Notes: generated by a model from the letters alone, not told the origin. A DNA stretch of 64,000 bases from Variovorax ginsengisoli (GCF_006438845.1 NZ_RCZJ01000003.1:216353-280352); one strand, 5' to 3'. Positions 1 to 8,330 are shown, counted from the stretch's first letter. Numbers and translations are program-made.

Positions 1-393
1 AAGCGCAAGGGCTCGCCGACCGGCGGCGGCAACTTCTACATCTTCAAGAAGTCGACACCGGCCCAGCAGGAAGCCGCCTTCAAGTTTGCCAAGTGGGTGA
101 CGCAGCCCGAGCGCGCGGCGCAGTGGAGCATGGAGACGGGCTACGTCGCCGTCTCGCAAGCCGCCTACGACACGCCGACCCTCAAGAAGTACGGCCAGGA
201 TTTTCCGGCCGCCCTGGTGGCGCGTGACCAACTGCCCGTGTCGGTCGCCGAGTTCTCGACGCACGAGAACCAGCGTGTGACCAAGGCGCTGAACGACGGC
301 CTGCAGGCTGCACTGACGGGCACCAAGACCCCGACGCAGGCGATGCAGGACGCGCAGAAGGAAGCCGACCGCATCCTCAGAAGCTACAAGTAA
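1..393 (+). CDS. ABC transporter solute-binding protein, 3' end only
   Basis: The gene is cut by the left edge. The frame is open from base 1, and 130 residues to the TAA remain. The visible part includes 'GSPTGGGNFYIFKK' and 'WVTQPERAAQWSMETGYVAV', typical of the C-terminal lobe of family-1 (UgpB/MalE-like) extracellular solute-binding proteins of sugar or sn-glycerol-3-phosphate importers. The sequence ends in a helical stretch with 'DAQKEADRILRSYK', also usual for this family. It is followed after 16 bases by two permease genes in the same direction, which supports an importer operon. The substrate cannot be told from this fragment; glycerol-3-phosphate or a related phosphodiester is suggested only by the downstream hydrolase. 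Confidence 0.85.
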   Translation, partial: KRKGSPTGGGNFYIFKKSTPAQQEAAFKFAKWVTQPERAAQWSMETGYVAVSQAAYDTPTLKKYGQDFPAALVARDQLPVSVAEFSTHENQRVTKALNDGLQAALTGTKTPTQAMQDAQKEADRILRSYK

Positions 394-409
394 GCGGGTC
401 GGTTCGAGC

Positions 410-1306
410 ATGCGAAGCAGTCCCTCAGCCCATCGACCGAGTCACCCCGCCGGGCAGGCGTGGCTGCTGCTCATGCCCGCCATGCTCGTGCTGCTGGCCT
501 TCACGCACTGGCCGGTCATCGGCACGCTCTGGCACAGCTTCCAGTCGACGCCCAAGGGCGGCCGGCCGGCGGTGTGGGTGGGCATGGAGAACTACCAGGT
601 CATGCTCGACGACCCGGTGTTCTGGAAGGCGCTGACGAACAACCTGTGGTTCGCCGGCGCGACCATTCCGCTGTCGATCGGTCTCGCGCTCGCGATGGCG
701 CTGTGGGTCAACGAGCGCATCGCCGGCCGCACCTTCCTGCGCATGGCCTACTTCACGCCGACGGTGCTGCCGATGATCGCGGTGGCCAACATCTGGCTCT
801 TCTTCTACACGCCACAGTACGGGCTGCTCGAGCAGGTCAGCGGTGCGCTCGGCTTCGGCTCGCACAACTGGCTGGGCAGCCCGAGCACCGCGCTCGGCGC
901 GGTCACGCTGGTGGCGGTGTGGAAGGAAGCCGGCTTCTTCATGATCTTCTACCTGGCCGCGCTGCAGTCGCTCAACCCGAGCCTGCGCGAGGCTGCCGCC
1001 ATCGAGGGCGCGTCGCGCTGGTACTTCTTCCGCCGTGTGCAGTGGCCGCTGCTGATGCCGACCACACTGTTCGTGCTGATCAACTGCGTGATCAACGCCT
1101 TCCGCATGGTCGACCACCTCTTCGTGCTCACGCGCGGCGGACCCGACAACGCGTCGACCCTGCTGCTCTATCACCTGTACGAGGTCGGCTTCAGCTTCTG
1201 GGACACCGGCTACGCGTCGGCGCTGACGATGGTCATCATCGTCGTGCTGGTCGGCGCGACGCTGCTGCAGTTCTTCGTGCTCGACCGTCGGGTGCATTAC
1301 CGATGA
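410..1306 (+). CDS. ABC transporter permease, UgpA/MalF-type
   Basis: This 298-residue inner-membrane permease has about six hydrophobic segments, the first at about residues 20-38. The cytoplasmic loop that docks the ATPase is visible as 'REAAAIEGASRWYFF' (EAA-x3-G motif, about residues 190-205). The ATG at 410 follows the binding-protein stop by 16 bases, and the 3' end overlaps the next permease by four bases (ATGA). The pair resembles UgpA/UgpE of sn-glycerol-3-phosphate importers or other carbohydrate-uptake-1 permeases. No ATP-binding subunit lies downstream, so it must be encoded upstream of the window or elsewhere. Family assignment is firm; substrate is inferred. Confidence 0.9.
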   Translation: MRSSPSAHRPSHPAGQAWLLLMPAMLVLLAFTHWPVIGTLWHSFQSTPKGGRPAVWVGMENYQVMLDDPVFWKALTNNLWFAGATIPLSIGLALAMALWVNERIAGRTFLRMAYFTPTVLPMIAVANIWLFFYTPQYGLLEQVSGALGFGSHNWLGSPSTALGAVTLVAVWKEAGFFMIFYLAALQSLNPSLREAAAIEGASRWYFFRRVQWPLLMPTTLFVLINCVINAFRMVDHLFVLTRGGPDNASTLLLYHLYEVGFSFWDTGYASALTMVIIVVLVGATLLQFFVLDRRVHYR

Positions 1307-2139
1307 GCCGCGCGCCTTCGCAACGGCTGGCCTACAACGAGCCGACGAAACTCGACACCCTGGCCGCCTGGCTGCTCGCGCTGATGTGGGTGCTGCCGCT
1401 GATCTACACGGTGTGGACCGCCTTCCACGCGCCCGAGTACGCGGCGCGCTTCGTCTGGAACGCGCCGCTCACGCTGGCCAACTTCGCGCGCGCCTGGGAA
1501 GCCGCACCGTTCGCGCGCTACTTTCTCAACACCACGCTGCTGGTCGTGATGATTCTGGCTGCGCAACTGGTGCTCAGCACGCTGGCCGCCTACGCCTTCG
1601 CGCGCTACGAATTCCGCGGACGCGACATCGCGTTCTCACTCGTGCTGGTTCAGCTCACGGTCATGCCCGACCTGCTGCTGGTCGAGAACTACCGCACCAT
1701 GGCCAGCATCGGCCTGATCGACAGCCTGTTCGCCATCGGCCTGCCCTACTTCGCTTCCGCGCTGGCCATCTTCCTGCTGCGCCAGACCTTCCTTGGCATC
1801 CCCAAAGAGCTCGACGAGGCCGCGCGCATGGAAGGCGCAAGTGCGATGCAGACCCTGTGGCGCGTGTACGTGCCGCTGGCCAAGCCGATCTACGTCGCCT
1901 TCGGCTTGGTGTCGGTGAGCTACCACTGGAACAACTTTCTGTGGCCGCTGATCGTGACCAACAGCGTGAATGCGCGGCCGCTCACGGTCGGGCTGCAGGT
2001 GTTCTCGTCGGTCGACCAAGGCATCGACTGGTCGATCATCACGGCCGCCACGCTGATGACGTCGGCGCCGCTGCTGATCGCCTTCCTGCTCTTTCAACGC
2101 CAGTTCGTCCAGAGCTTCATGCGCGCGGGGATCAAGTGA
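1303..2139 (+). CDS. ABC transporter permease, UgpE/MalG-type
   Basis: This 278-residue permease is the second membrane subunit of the importer. The start chosen is the ATG at 1303 inside an ATGA overlap with the first permease; longer readings in this frame run antisense-like through the first permease and are not credible. The N-terminal hydrophobic segment is at about residues 20-40 and the EAA loop reads 'EAARMEGASAMQTLWRV' (about residues 165-185). Five to six membrane segments are expected. Its stop overlaps the GTG start of the downstream hydrolase, so all four genes look translationally coupled. Confidence 0.9.
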   Translation: MSRAPSQRLAYNEPTKLDTLAAWLLALMWVLPLIYTVWTAFHAPEYAARFVWNAPLTLANFARAWEAAPFARYFLNTTLLVVMILAAQLVLSTLAAYAFARYEFRGRDIAFSLVLVQLTVMPDLLLVENYRTMASIGLIDSLFAIGLPYFASALAIFLLRQTFLGIPKELDEAARMEGASAMQTLWRVYVPLAKPIYVAFGLVSVSYHWNNFLWPLIVTNSVNARPLTVGLQVFSSVDQGIDWSIITAATLMTSAPLLIAFLLFQRQFVQSFMRAGIK

Positions 2140-2993
2140 AGCTCGTTACCTGGAACACCCAATGGTGCCGCGGCCTCGACGGCACGGTGAGCGTGCAGCG
2201 CATCGTCGACGGCGCACGCGCGATGGCCGACTTCGACGTGCTCTGCCTGCAGGAGATCGCGCAGGGCTATGCGGACATGCCCGGCGGCCCGGGCGACCAG
2301 CCTGCAGAGTTGCAGTCGCTCCTGCCCGGCTTCCAGCTGTTCTTCGGCGCCGCCGTCGACGAGTTCGACACCGCCGGCCACCGCATGCGATTCGGCAACC
2401 TGATCGCCACACGGCTGCCCGTGCGGCAGGTGCAGCACCACACGCTGCCCTGGCCGGCCGACGGCGGCGTGCGCAGCATGCCGCGCCTGTGCACCGTGGT
2501 CACGGTGCAGAGCCCGGCGCTCGGTGCGGTGCGCGTAATGACGACGCACCTCGAGTACTACTCCAAGGTGCAACGCATGGCACAGGCCCGCGCCCTCCGC
2601 GACCTGCACATCGAAGCCTGCGGGCACGCCGCCGCGCCACCGCTCGACGACGACAGCCGCTCGCCCTTCCAGACCAAGGTGCACACGCCGCACGCGATCC
2701 TGTGCGGCGACTTCAACCTCGGGCCGACCGAGCCCGAGTACGACGTGCTCCGACAGCCTTTCGTCACCGACGGGGCGCGCCGCCTGCACGATGCCTGGCA
2801 CGCCCGCCACGGCGACACGGCGCATGCGCCGACCTTCCGCCTGTTCGACCGCACCTACGGCCCCGAGCCGGTGGCGTGCGACTTCGTCTTCGTGAGCGAC
2901 GAGCTGGCGCCGAGGGTGCGGCGGATCGATGTGGACCTGCAGACGCAAGCCTCCGACCACCAGCCGGTGGTGGTCGAGTTCGACGCAGCCTGA
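2136..2993 (+). CDS. Endonuclease/exonuclease/phosphatase-family hydrolase
   Basis: This 285-residue protein has the metal-dependent EEP fold. Its signature residues are in order: Asn7 in 'TWNTQW', Glu40 in 'CLQE', 'THLEYYS' near the middle, 'GDFNLGPTE' (about residues 195-203) and His275 in 'SDHQPV'. The family cleaves phosphoester bonds in DNA, lipids or small phosphodiesters. The start is GTG at 2136, overlapping the permease stop (GTGA), so the gene is coupled to the ABC importer. By position it could replace the UgpQ glycerophosphodiesterase of classical ugp operons, acting on an imported phosphodiester; this is inference. No signal peptide is seen, so a cytoplasmic location is likely. 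Confidence 0.85.
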   Translation: MKLVTWNTQWCRGLDGTVSVQRIVDGARAMADFDVLCLQEIAQGYADMPGGPGDQPAELQSLLPGFQLFFGAAVDEFDTAGHRMRFGNLIATRLPVRQVQHHTLPWPADGGVRSMPRLCTVVTVQSPALGAVRVMTTHLEYYSKVQRMAQARALRDLHIEACGHAAAPPLDDDSRSPFQTKVHTPHAILCGDFNLGPTEPEYDVLRQPFVTDGARRLHDAWHARHGDTAHAPTFRLFDRTYGPEPVACDFVFVSDELAPRVRRIDVDLQTQASDHQPVVVEFDAA

Positions 2994-3014
2994 GATCGCT
3001 CTCAGGCAGGCCGC

Positions 3015-3995
3015 TCAGGGCAGCAGCACGATCGCGCCGGTCGTCGCCCGGCTCTCCGCGGCACGGTGCGCGTCCGCCACCTTGGCGAGTGGAAAGCGCG
3101 CCCCGATGGTCGCGCGCACCGCAGTGCTCTTGATCGCGTCGAACACGTCCGCCGCGTTGGCACGGAAGGTCGCTGGGTCCGCGTTGTGCGGAAAGACGGA
3201 CGGTCGCGTGAGGAACAAGCAGCCCTTCTTGTTCAACAGTTCGGGCTGGATTTCAGGCGCCGGCCCCGATGCCGCGCCGAACAGCACGACCAGGCCGAAG
3301 GGCGCGGTGCAGTCCAGCGACCCCATGAAGGTGTGCTTGGCCACCGAGTCGTACACCACGCGCGCCTTGCGTCCGCCGGTCGCGTCGATCACTTGCGCCA
3401 CCCAGTCGGGCTGCGAATAGTCGATCGCCACGTCGCACCCCGCGGCCCGTGCGACCTCGCACTTGGCCGCCGAGCCGGCAGTGCCGATCACCGTCGCGCC
3501 CAGCGCCTTGGCCCAGCCGCTGAGGATCTGGCCGACCCCACCGGCGGCCGCATGCACCACCACGATGTCGCCCGGCCGCACCGCATGCGTCTTCTTCACC
3601 AGGTACTGCGCCGTCATCGCCTTGAAGAACACGGCGGCCGCGTCTTCGTCGGAGATGCCGTTCGGGATCTTCACCAGCTTGGCCGCCGGCACGTTGCGCC
3701 GGTCGGCATACGCGCCGATGCCGGCGTTCATGTAGACGACGTGGTCGCCCACGGAGAGGTCGCTCACGCCCTCGCCCACCGCTTCGACCACGCCCGCCGC
3801 CTCGTGGCCCAGGCCCGTGGGCGTCGGCAGCGGCACCTTGCCCGCGCGCTGCGAGATGTCGAGGTAGTTGAAGCCGACGGCGGTCTGGCGCAGCTGCACC
3901 TCCCCCGCGGCCGGCGCGGGCAGGTCGAACGCTTCGAGACGCATGACGTCGGGGCCGCCGAATTCGGCGAGGCGGATGGCGTGGGCGATGGTCAT
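3015..3995 (-). CDS. NAD(P)H quinone oxidoreductase (zinc-independent MDR family)
   Basis: This 326-residue medium-chain dehydrogenase/reductase of the QOR subgroup starts with a GroES-like N-terminal domain ('GHEAAGVVEAVGEGV' at about 64-78), followed by a Rossmann domain with the nucleotide-binding 'AAGGVG' at 150-155. No cysteine-rich structural zinc lobe or catalytic zinc ligands are seen, which fits quinone reductases that move electrons from NADPH to quinones. It is the last gene of the leftward cluster below the Bug receptor, separated by 21 bases, so it may be co-transcribed with the CoA-ester pathway or only adjacent. It converges with the EEP gene, whose stop is 21 bases away. Confidence 0.88.
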   Translation of the reverse strand: MTIAHAIRLAEFGGPDVMRLEAFDLPAPAAGEVQLRQTAVGFNYLDISQRAGKVPLPTPTGLGHEAAGVVEAVGEGVSDLSVGDHVVYMNAGIGAYADRRNVPAAKLVKIPNGISDEDAAAVFFKAMTAQYLVKKTHAVRPGDIVVVHAAAGGVGQILSGWAKALGATVIGTAGSAAKCEVARAAGCDVAIDYSQPDWVAQVIDATGGRKARVVYDSVAKHTFMGSLDCTAPFGLVVLFGAASGPAPEIQPELLNKKGCLFLTRPSVFPHNADPATFRANAADVFDAIKSTAVRATIGARFPLAKVADAHRAAESRATTGAIVLLP

Positions 3996-4016
3996 GCGTA
4001 CGAATCTAGCAGCGGC

Positions 4017-5009
4017 TCATTCGGCCTGCACGCCCGACGCCTTGATGACCTTGCCCCACTTGGCCGTCTCCGAAGTCAGCAGCGTGCGCAGCGACTCCGG
4101 CGTGACCTTGTCCATCGGGACGATCTCCGAACTGAGCTCGGCGATGCGTGCCTTCACCGCGTCGTCCTGCAGCGCGGCGCGCAGCGCGACGTTGAGCTTG
4201 GCCGTGACGTCGGGCGGCGTCCCCTTGGGCGCGTACACGCCGTGCCACACCTTCACGTCGAAACCCTTCAGGCCCTGCTCGTCGAGCGTCGGGATGCTCG
4301 GCATCGACGCCAGCCGCGTCGGCGTGGTCACGCCGAACACCTTGACGCGTGTGCCGTCCTTGATGACCGGCGCGGTCTGCGTGGTCTGGTCGCACAGCAG
4401 GTCGACCTGCCCACCCATCAGGTCATTGAGTGCCGGGCCTGCGCCCTTGTAAGGCACGGTCGTGAGATTGACGCCGATCTGGTTCGCGAACAGCAGCCCG
4501 CACAGTTGCGACACCGCGCCGATGCCGGCATTGGCCAGCGACACCTTGTCCTTGTTGGCCTTCACGTACGTCAGCAGTTCCTGGAAGTTGTTGGCCGGGA
4601 AGTCCTTGCGCGACAGCAGCGTCATCGGCACGTCGAGCACCTGGCCGATGTACTCGAAGTCCTTCAGCGGATCGAAAGACAGCTTCTTGTAGAGCGCCGG
4701 CGCGGTCGCCATACCCATGTGATGTATCAGGATGGTGTAGCCGTTGGGCGCCGCGCGCGCCACGCGGGCCGGCGCGATGGTGCCGCCCGCACCGACGGTG
4801 TTCTCGACGATCACCGTCTGGCCGAGCGACTTGCCCATGGGGATGGCGAGCATGCGCGCGACCACGTCGGTCGGCCCGCCGGCCGAGTACGGCACGACGA
4901 GCGTGATGGGCTTGTCGGGCCAGGCGGCTTGCGCCGCGACGGGTGCGTGCAGGGGCAGCAGCGCGGCGCCGAATGCCATGCCCAGCCATGTCTTGATCTT
5001 CGATGTCAT
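4017..5009 (-). CDS. Bug-family periplasmic substrate-binding protein
   Basis: This 330-residue extracytoplasmic receptor belongs to the Bug/TctC family. A signal peptide covers about residues 1-28 and ends in 'APVAAQA'. The mature start 'WPDKPITLVVPYSAGGPTD' is the hallmark of the family, and 'VPYKGAGPALNDLMGGQVD' in the C-terminal lobe is also typical. These receptors usually bind carboxylates with the help of two water molecules. The start is the ATG at 5009; a longer reading has no signal peptide at its N-terminus. The gene follows the CitE-like lyase in the operon, so its ligand is probably the dicarboxylate that the operon degrades. TctA/TctB membrane subunits are absent here, as for most Bug genes. 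Confidence 0.92.
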   Translation of the reverse strand: MTSKIKTWLGMAFGAALLPLHAPVAAQAAWPDKPITLVVPYSAGGPTDVVARMLAIPMGKSLGQTVIVENTVGAGGTIAPARVARAAPNGYTILIHHMGMATAPALYKKLSFDPLKDFEYIGQVLDVPMTLLSRKDFPANNFQELLTYVKANKDKVSLANAGIGAVSQLCGLLFANQIGVNLTTVPYKGAGPALNDLMGGQVDLLCDQTTQTAPVIKDGTRVKVFGVTTPTRLASMPSIPTLDEQGLKGFDVKVWHGVYAPKGTPPDVTAKLNVALRAALQDDAVKARIAELSSEIVPMDKVTPESLRTLLTSETAKWGKVIKASGVQAE

Positions 5010-5065
5010 GTCGTCTCCGGATGGTTTTTTGAGGGAAAGGAACGAAGCTGATCTCGCGTTGTTGT

Positions 5066-5956
5066 TCAGCCAGTGCGAGCGTCCTGCGCCAGCAGCCGCT
5101 CCGCGAGCTTGACGACCGGCCCGTCGACCATGCGACCGTCCACGTTGACGACGCCTCCGCCCGCCGCACGCACTGCATCGCACACGCGGCTCGCCCAGGC
5201 CAGTTCGTCGGCGCTCGGCGAGAAGGCAGCGGCCACGCCGGTGACCTGGTCCGGGTGAATGCACAACTTGGCGCCGAAGCCGCCGCGCCGCGCGCGCGAG
5301 GCTTCGGCCGTGAGCCGTGCGGTGTCGCGCCAGTCGGCGGTGACGCCATCGACCGGCGGCGCCAACCCGGCCCGGCGCGATGCCAGCACCAGTGCGAGCC
5401 GCACGGGCACGAGTTCGGCCTCGTCCGGCCCGCAGGCCATGCCAGCGTCGGCCTGGAAATCGAGATGGCCGAACACCAGGCAGAGCACTTGCGGCGATGC
5501 GGCCAGGGCATCGACGGCATCCAGGCCAGCGACCGATTCGATCAACGGCAGCAGCGCGGTGGCGGGCCCGACGGCCTGGGCCAGCGCCGCGAGGTCGGCG
5601 GCGCGCTCCGCCTTGGGCAGCACCACGCCAGCGAGCAGGCGCTGCGCAGCGAGCCGTGCCACCAGCGCGCGATCGTCCGCATGCCACGGCGTGCCGAAGG
5701 CGTTCACGCGCACCAGCATCCGGCCGTGCGCGTTGCTTGGCAACGCGGCAAAGCCCTCGGCGATCTGCGTGCGGGCCGCGTCCTTGCGCTCCGGCGCCAC
5801 CGCGTCTTCGAGGTCGACGATCACGCCACCCGCGCCGCTCGCCAGCGCGCGCGCAAGGCGCTCCGGCCGATCGCCCGGCACGAAGAGGAAGGTGCGGGCC
5901 AGGGCCAACAGCGACGTGCTGCCTTGGCGCCCAGCAAGCGATGCGCTCGTCGTCAA
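5066..5956 (-). CDS. CitE-like acyl-CoA lyase (HpcH/HpaI family)
   Basis: This is a 296-residue TIM-barrel lyase. Visible motifs are 'LFVPGDRPER' near the N-terminus, 'VDLEDAVAPERK' (substrate/metal Glu-Asp pair), 'LPLIESVAGLD', 'FGHLDFQADAGM' and 'AKLCIHPDQV'. Members include malyl-CoA and (S)-citramalyl-CoA lyases, which release acetyl-CoA. The best start is TTG at 5956, overlapping the CoA-transferase stop (TTGA); no ATG exists before the first conserved motif. Together with the upstream CoA-transferase and hydratase it matches the Ict-Ich-Ccl itaconate pathway of Pseudomonas, in which Ccl cleaves citramalyl-CoA into pyruvate and acetyl-CoA. The exact substrate is inferred from context. 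Confidence 0.87.
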   Translation of the reverse strand: MTTSASLAGRQGSTSLLALARTFLFVPGDRPERLARALASGAGGVIVDLEDAVAPERKDAARTQIAEGFAALPSNAHGRMLVRVNAFGTPWHADDRALVARLAAQRLLAGVVLPKAERAADLAALAQAVGPATALLPLIESVAGLDAVDALAASPQVLCLVFGHLDFQADAGMACGPDEAELVPVRLALVLASRRAGLAPPVDGVTADWRDTARLTAEASRARRGGFGAKLCIHPDQVTGVAAAFSPSADELAWASRVCDAVRAAGGGVVNVDGRMVDGPVVKLAERLLAQDARTG

Positions 5957-7134
5957 ATCGCCTCCGCCGCGCGCAATGCTGCGATGTCGGCCGCACTGCG
6001 ACCCAGCGACTGCAGGATCGCCACGGTGTGTTCGCCCACCGACGGGATCGGGTCCATGCGGTAGTCGAAGGCGCTCTGCCGGCCGGGCGGCAACAGCGCC
6101 GGGATGGCGCCGGCCGGCGAGCCCACCTCGCGCCAGCGCTCGCGCGCTTGCAACTGCGGGTGCGCCCACAGGCCGGCCATGTCGTTCATGCGCGCATTGG
6201 CAATCTGCGCGGCGTCGAGGCGCTCCAGCACCTGCGCACTGCTCAAGGCAGAGAAGGTCTCGAGGATGATGGCCTTCAGTGCCGCGCGGTGCTCGTTGCG
6301 CTTCGCGTTGGCGTCGAAGCGCGGGTCGCTCACCAGGGCCGGCTTCAGCAGCACCTTCTCGCAGAAGACGCGCCATTCGCGTTCGTTCTGCAGGCCGAGC
6401 ATCACGGTGCCTCCGTCGCCGGCCGTGAAGGGGCCGTAAGGATAGATGGTTGCGTGCGACGCGGCGCTGCGCGGCGGCGGCGTCGCGCCCTGGTAGGCGT
6501 AGTACATCGGGAAGCCCATCCACTCGGCGAGCGATTCGAGCATCGACACGTCGACGTGCGAGCCCTTGCCGGTCTTGCCCCGCTGCAGCAGCGCGGCCAG
6601 CACGCCGGTGTAGGCGTACATGCCTGCGGCGATGTCGGCGATCGAGTTGCCCGACTTGCAGGGATCGTCGGGCGTGCCGGTGACCGAGAGGAAGCCGGCC
6701 TCGCTCTGGATGAGCAGGTCGTAGGCCTTCTTGTCGCGGTACGGGCCGTCGTCGCCATAGCCCGAGATGTCGCAGACGATGAGCGACGGGTGCCGGGCCT
6801 GCAACGCGTCGTAGCCCAGGCCCATGCGCGCCGCGGCGCCAGGCGCGAGGTTCTGCACCAGCACGTCGGCACCGGCGATCAGCTCCTGCAGCACGGCGAG
6901 CGCGGTTGGCTGCTTGAGGTCGAGCGTGAGGCTCTCCTTCGACCGGTTGACCCAGACGAAGTGCGAAGCCTCGCCGTCCACCCGCTGGTCGTACGCGCGC
7001 GCGAAGTCGCCGGCGCCGGGGCGCTCGACCTTGATGACGCGCGCGCCCAGGTCGGCGAGTTGGCGGGTGCAGAACGGTGCCGCGATGGCGTGTTCGAGCG
7101 AGATGACGGTGATGCCGTCGAGCGGTCGGGTCAT
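5953..7134 (-). CDS. Class III CoA-transferase (CaiB/BaiF family)
   Basis: This 393-residue protein opens with 'PLDGITVISLEHAIAAPFC' and contains 'RVIKVERPGAGDFAR', 'DLKQP' and 'NSIADIAAGMYAYTGV', where the Asp of the DIAAG stretch aligns with the catalytic aspartate of formyl-CoA transferase. The family moves CoA between an acyl-CoA donor and a carboxylic acid. Start ATG at 7134 overlaps the upstream small ORF by four bases, and the stop overlaps the lyase start. The likely role is activation of itaconate or mesaconate with succinyl-CoA, by analogy with Ict of Pseudomonas aeruginosa; other C4-C6 dicarboxylates remain possible. Confidence 0.9.
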   Translation of the reverse strand: MTRPLDGITVISLEHAIAAPFCTRQLADLGARVIKVERPGAGDFARAYDQRVDGEASHFVWVNRSKESLTLDLKQPTALAVLQELIAGADVLVQNLAPGAAARMGLGYDALQARHPSLIVCDISGYGDDGPYRDKKAYDLLIQSEAGFLSVTGTPDDPCKSGNSIADIAAGMYAYTGVLAALLQRGKTGKGSHVDVSMLESLAEWMGFPMYYAYQGATPPPRSAASHATIYPYGPFTAGDGGTVMLGLQNEREWRVFCEKVLLKPALVSDPRFDANAKRNEHRAALKAIILETFSALSSAQVLERLDAAQIANARMNDMAGLWAHPQLQARERWREVGSPAGAIPALLPPGRQSAFDYRMDPIPSVGEHTVAILQSLGRSAADIAALRAAEAI

Positions 7135-7310
7135 TGCAGCCTCAGAACGAGCGTGGCAGCCCGGGCGGATGCTCGGGCGCGGAGGAATGGATCAGGGGAG
7201 TCGAGATGCGCGCCACCTGGTGCAGCCAGGTCTCGCGAAACTCGCGCTCGATATCGCAGCGCTTTGCGCATCTCCTGATGGCCTTCGGGGGTGGGTCTCT
7301 GTGTCTTCAT
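7131..7310 (-). CDS. Small ORF, possibly frameshifted remnant
   Basis: A 59-residue reading begins at the ATG at 7310 and ends by overlapping the CoA-transferase start (ATGA). The first 19 residues look normal. The following frame is arginine/alanine rich, whereas the neighbouring frame reads 'DIEREFRETWLHQVARIST' and stops at 7142, eight bases before the next ATG. That second frame has an in-frame TGA just upstream and no start codon of its own. A single-base indel near 7253 would join the two into a roughly 55-residue protein. No family is recognised and no clear Shine-Dalgarno precedes the ATG. It may be an intact small gene, a recent pseudogene or a sequencing error. Confidence 0.35.
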   Translation of the reverse strand: MKTQRPTPEGHQEMRKALRYRARVSRDLAAPGGAHLDSPDPFLRARASARAATLVLRLQ

Positions 7311-7342
7311 CGGTAATGTCGATTCGTTGGGATGCGGCGGCC

Positions 7343-8221
7343 TCAGGCCAGGGTGGCGGTCGCCTGCATGGTCAGCCAGCCGTCGGTGTCTTCGCCCCAC
7401 AGGCTGTAGCGCTGGCCATCGGCATCGGGGCGGCCGTGCACCCGGAAAGGCGCGATGTCGAAGGTCGGCCGCACGGCGCGGAACTCGAAACGCGACAGCG
7501 TGGCGTCGGGCCGCTCGCGGCGCAGCAGGTCGACCAGCAGCGTCGCGATCAACGGGCCGTGCACGATCAGGCCGGGGTAGCCCTCGACCTCGGTGACGTA
7601 GCGGCGGTCGTAGTGGATGCGGTGCCCGTTGAAGGTGAGCGCCGAATACCGGAACAGCAGCACGTCGTCGGGCACGAGCGTGCGGCTGAAGGTGGCATCC
7701 ATGGGGGCCGGTGTCGGCGCCGGGGCTGCCTCGCCGGGAGCGGCGGCGGCGCGGTAGACGATGTCGTGCTCCTCGGTGAGCGCCAGGCCGTGTGCGTTGT
7801 GCACCTCGTGCCGCACCTGCACAAACACCAGCTCGCCGCTGCGGCCGGTTTTGTGTGTGACCGCGGCGATGGTCGACACGCGCTTCGCCGCATCGCCGAC
7901 GCGCAAGGGGTTGCCCGGCTCCCACTGCAGGCGGCCGCCCGCCCACATGCGGCGCGGCAGCGGCACGGGCGGCAGGAAGCCGCCGCGCTTCGCGTGGCCG
8001 TCGACGCCGATCTCCGACTGTCGGTGGTGCGGCAGGAAGTAGAGCCAGTGCCACAGCTCCGGCAGCCGGGTGCCGGCAACGGGTGCGGCATCGTCGCGGT
8101 CGAGCGTGGCCGCCATCGCGCGCGCCGGCGCCGCGGTGATGTCGTCGGCGAGCGTTTGGCTGCGGCCCTGCCAAGCTTGCAAGGCCGCGATTTCTTCAGG
8201 CGTCAGCATGGCCATCTGCAT
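7343..8221 (-). CDS. MaoC/FAS1-like acyl-CoA (de)hydratase, itaconyl/mesaconyl-CoA hydratase type
   Basis: This 292-residue protein has a double hot-dog layout. The N-terminal half carries 'ELWHWLYFLPHHRQSEIGVDGH' as separate blocks around 'WLYFLPHHRQ' and 'GFLPPVPLPRRMWAGGRL'; the C-terminal half carries 'SALTFNGHRIHYDRRYV' and 'GLIVHGPLIATLL', the catalytic His/Asp region of MaoC-like hydratases. These marks are typical of mesaconyl-C4-CoA hydratase and Ich. The start at ATG 8221 gives MQMAML; a start at 8215 is equally possible. It is the first gene of the operon, facing the LysR gene across 109 bases that hold an inverted repeat. It probably hydrates the unsaturated C5-dicarboxyl-CoA to citramalyl-CoA (inferred from neighbours). 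Confidence 0.85.
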   Translation of the reverse strand: MQMAMLTPEEIAALQAWQGRSQTLADDITAAPARAMAATLDRDDAAPVAGTRLPELWHWLYFLPHHRQSEIGVDGHAKRGGFLPPVPLPRRMWAGGRLQWEPGNPLRVGDAAKRVSTIAAVTHKTGRSGELVFVQVRHEVHNAHGLALTEEHDIVYRAAAAPGEAAPAPTPAPMDATFSRTLVPDDVLLFRYSALTFNGHRIHYDRRYVTEVEGYPGLIVHGPLIATLLVDLLRRERPDATLSRFEFRAVRPTFDIAPFRVHGRPDADGQRYSLWGEDTDGWLTMQATATLA

Positions 8222-8282
8222 GGTGTCGTCTCCTGTCTGTGCCGCATGGTGGCGGCAGCAGGGGCCCCGCGCAATCTGCCAT

Positions 8283-8311
8283 TTCGGAACCGAGCCTTCG
8301 GAGATTCCGAA
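8283..8311. promoter_or_regulatory. Inverted repeat in divergent promoter, candidate LysR operator
   Basis: Perfect 7-base arms TTCGGAA (8283-8289) and TTCCGAA (8305-8311) are separated by 15 bases, with a third half-site TTCGGA at 8297-8302. The site lies between the hydratase and LysR starts, where LysR-type activators normally bind and autoregulate. It ends 19 bases before the LysR ATG, so autorepression is plausible. The function is inferred from position and symmetry. Confidence 0.5.
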
Positions 8312-8330
8312 CACTCCTCTACGATGCTGC

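Noticed and set aside
3066..5051. A 661-residue plus-strand frame opposite the quinone reductase and Bug genes
   Set aside because: The composition (Arg, His, Gly rich) and lack of motifs are those of an antisense shadow; the minus-strand genes have clear families.
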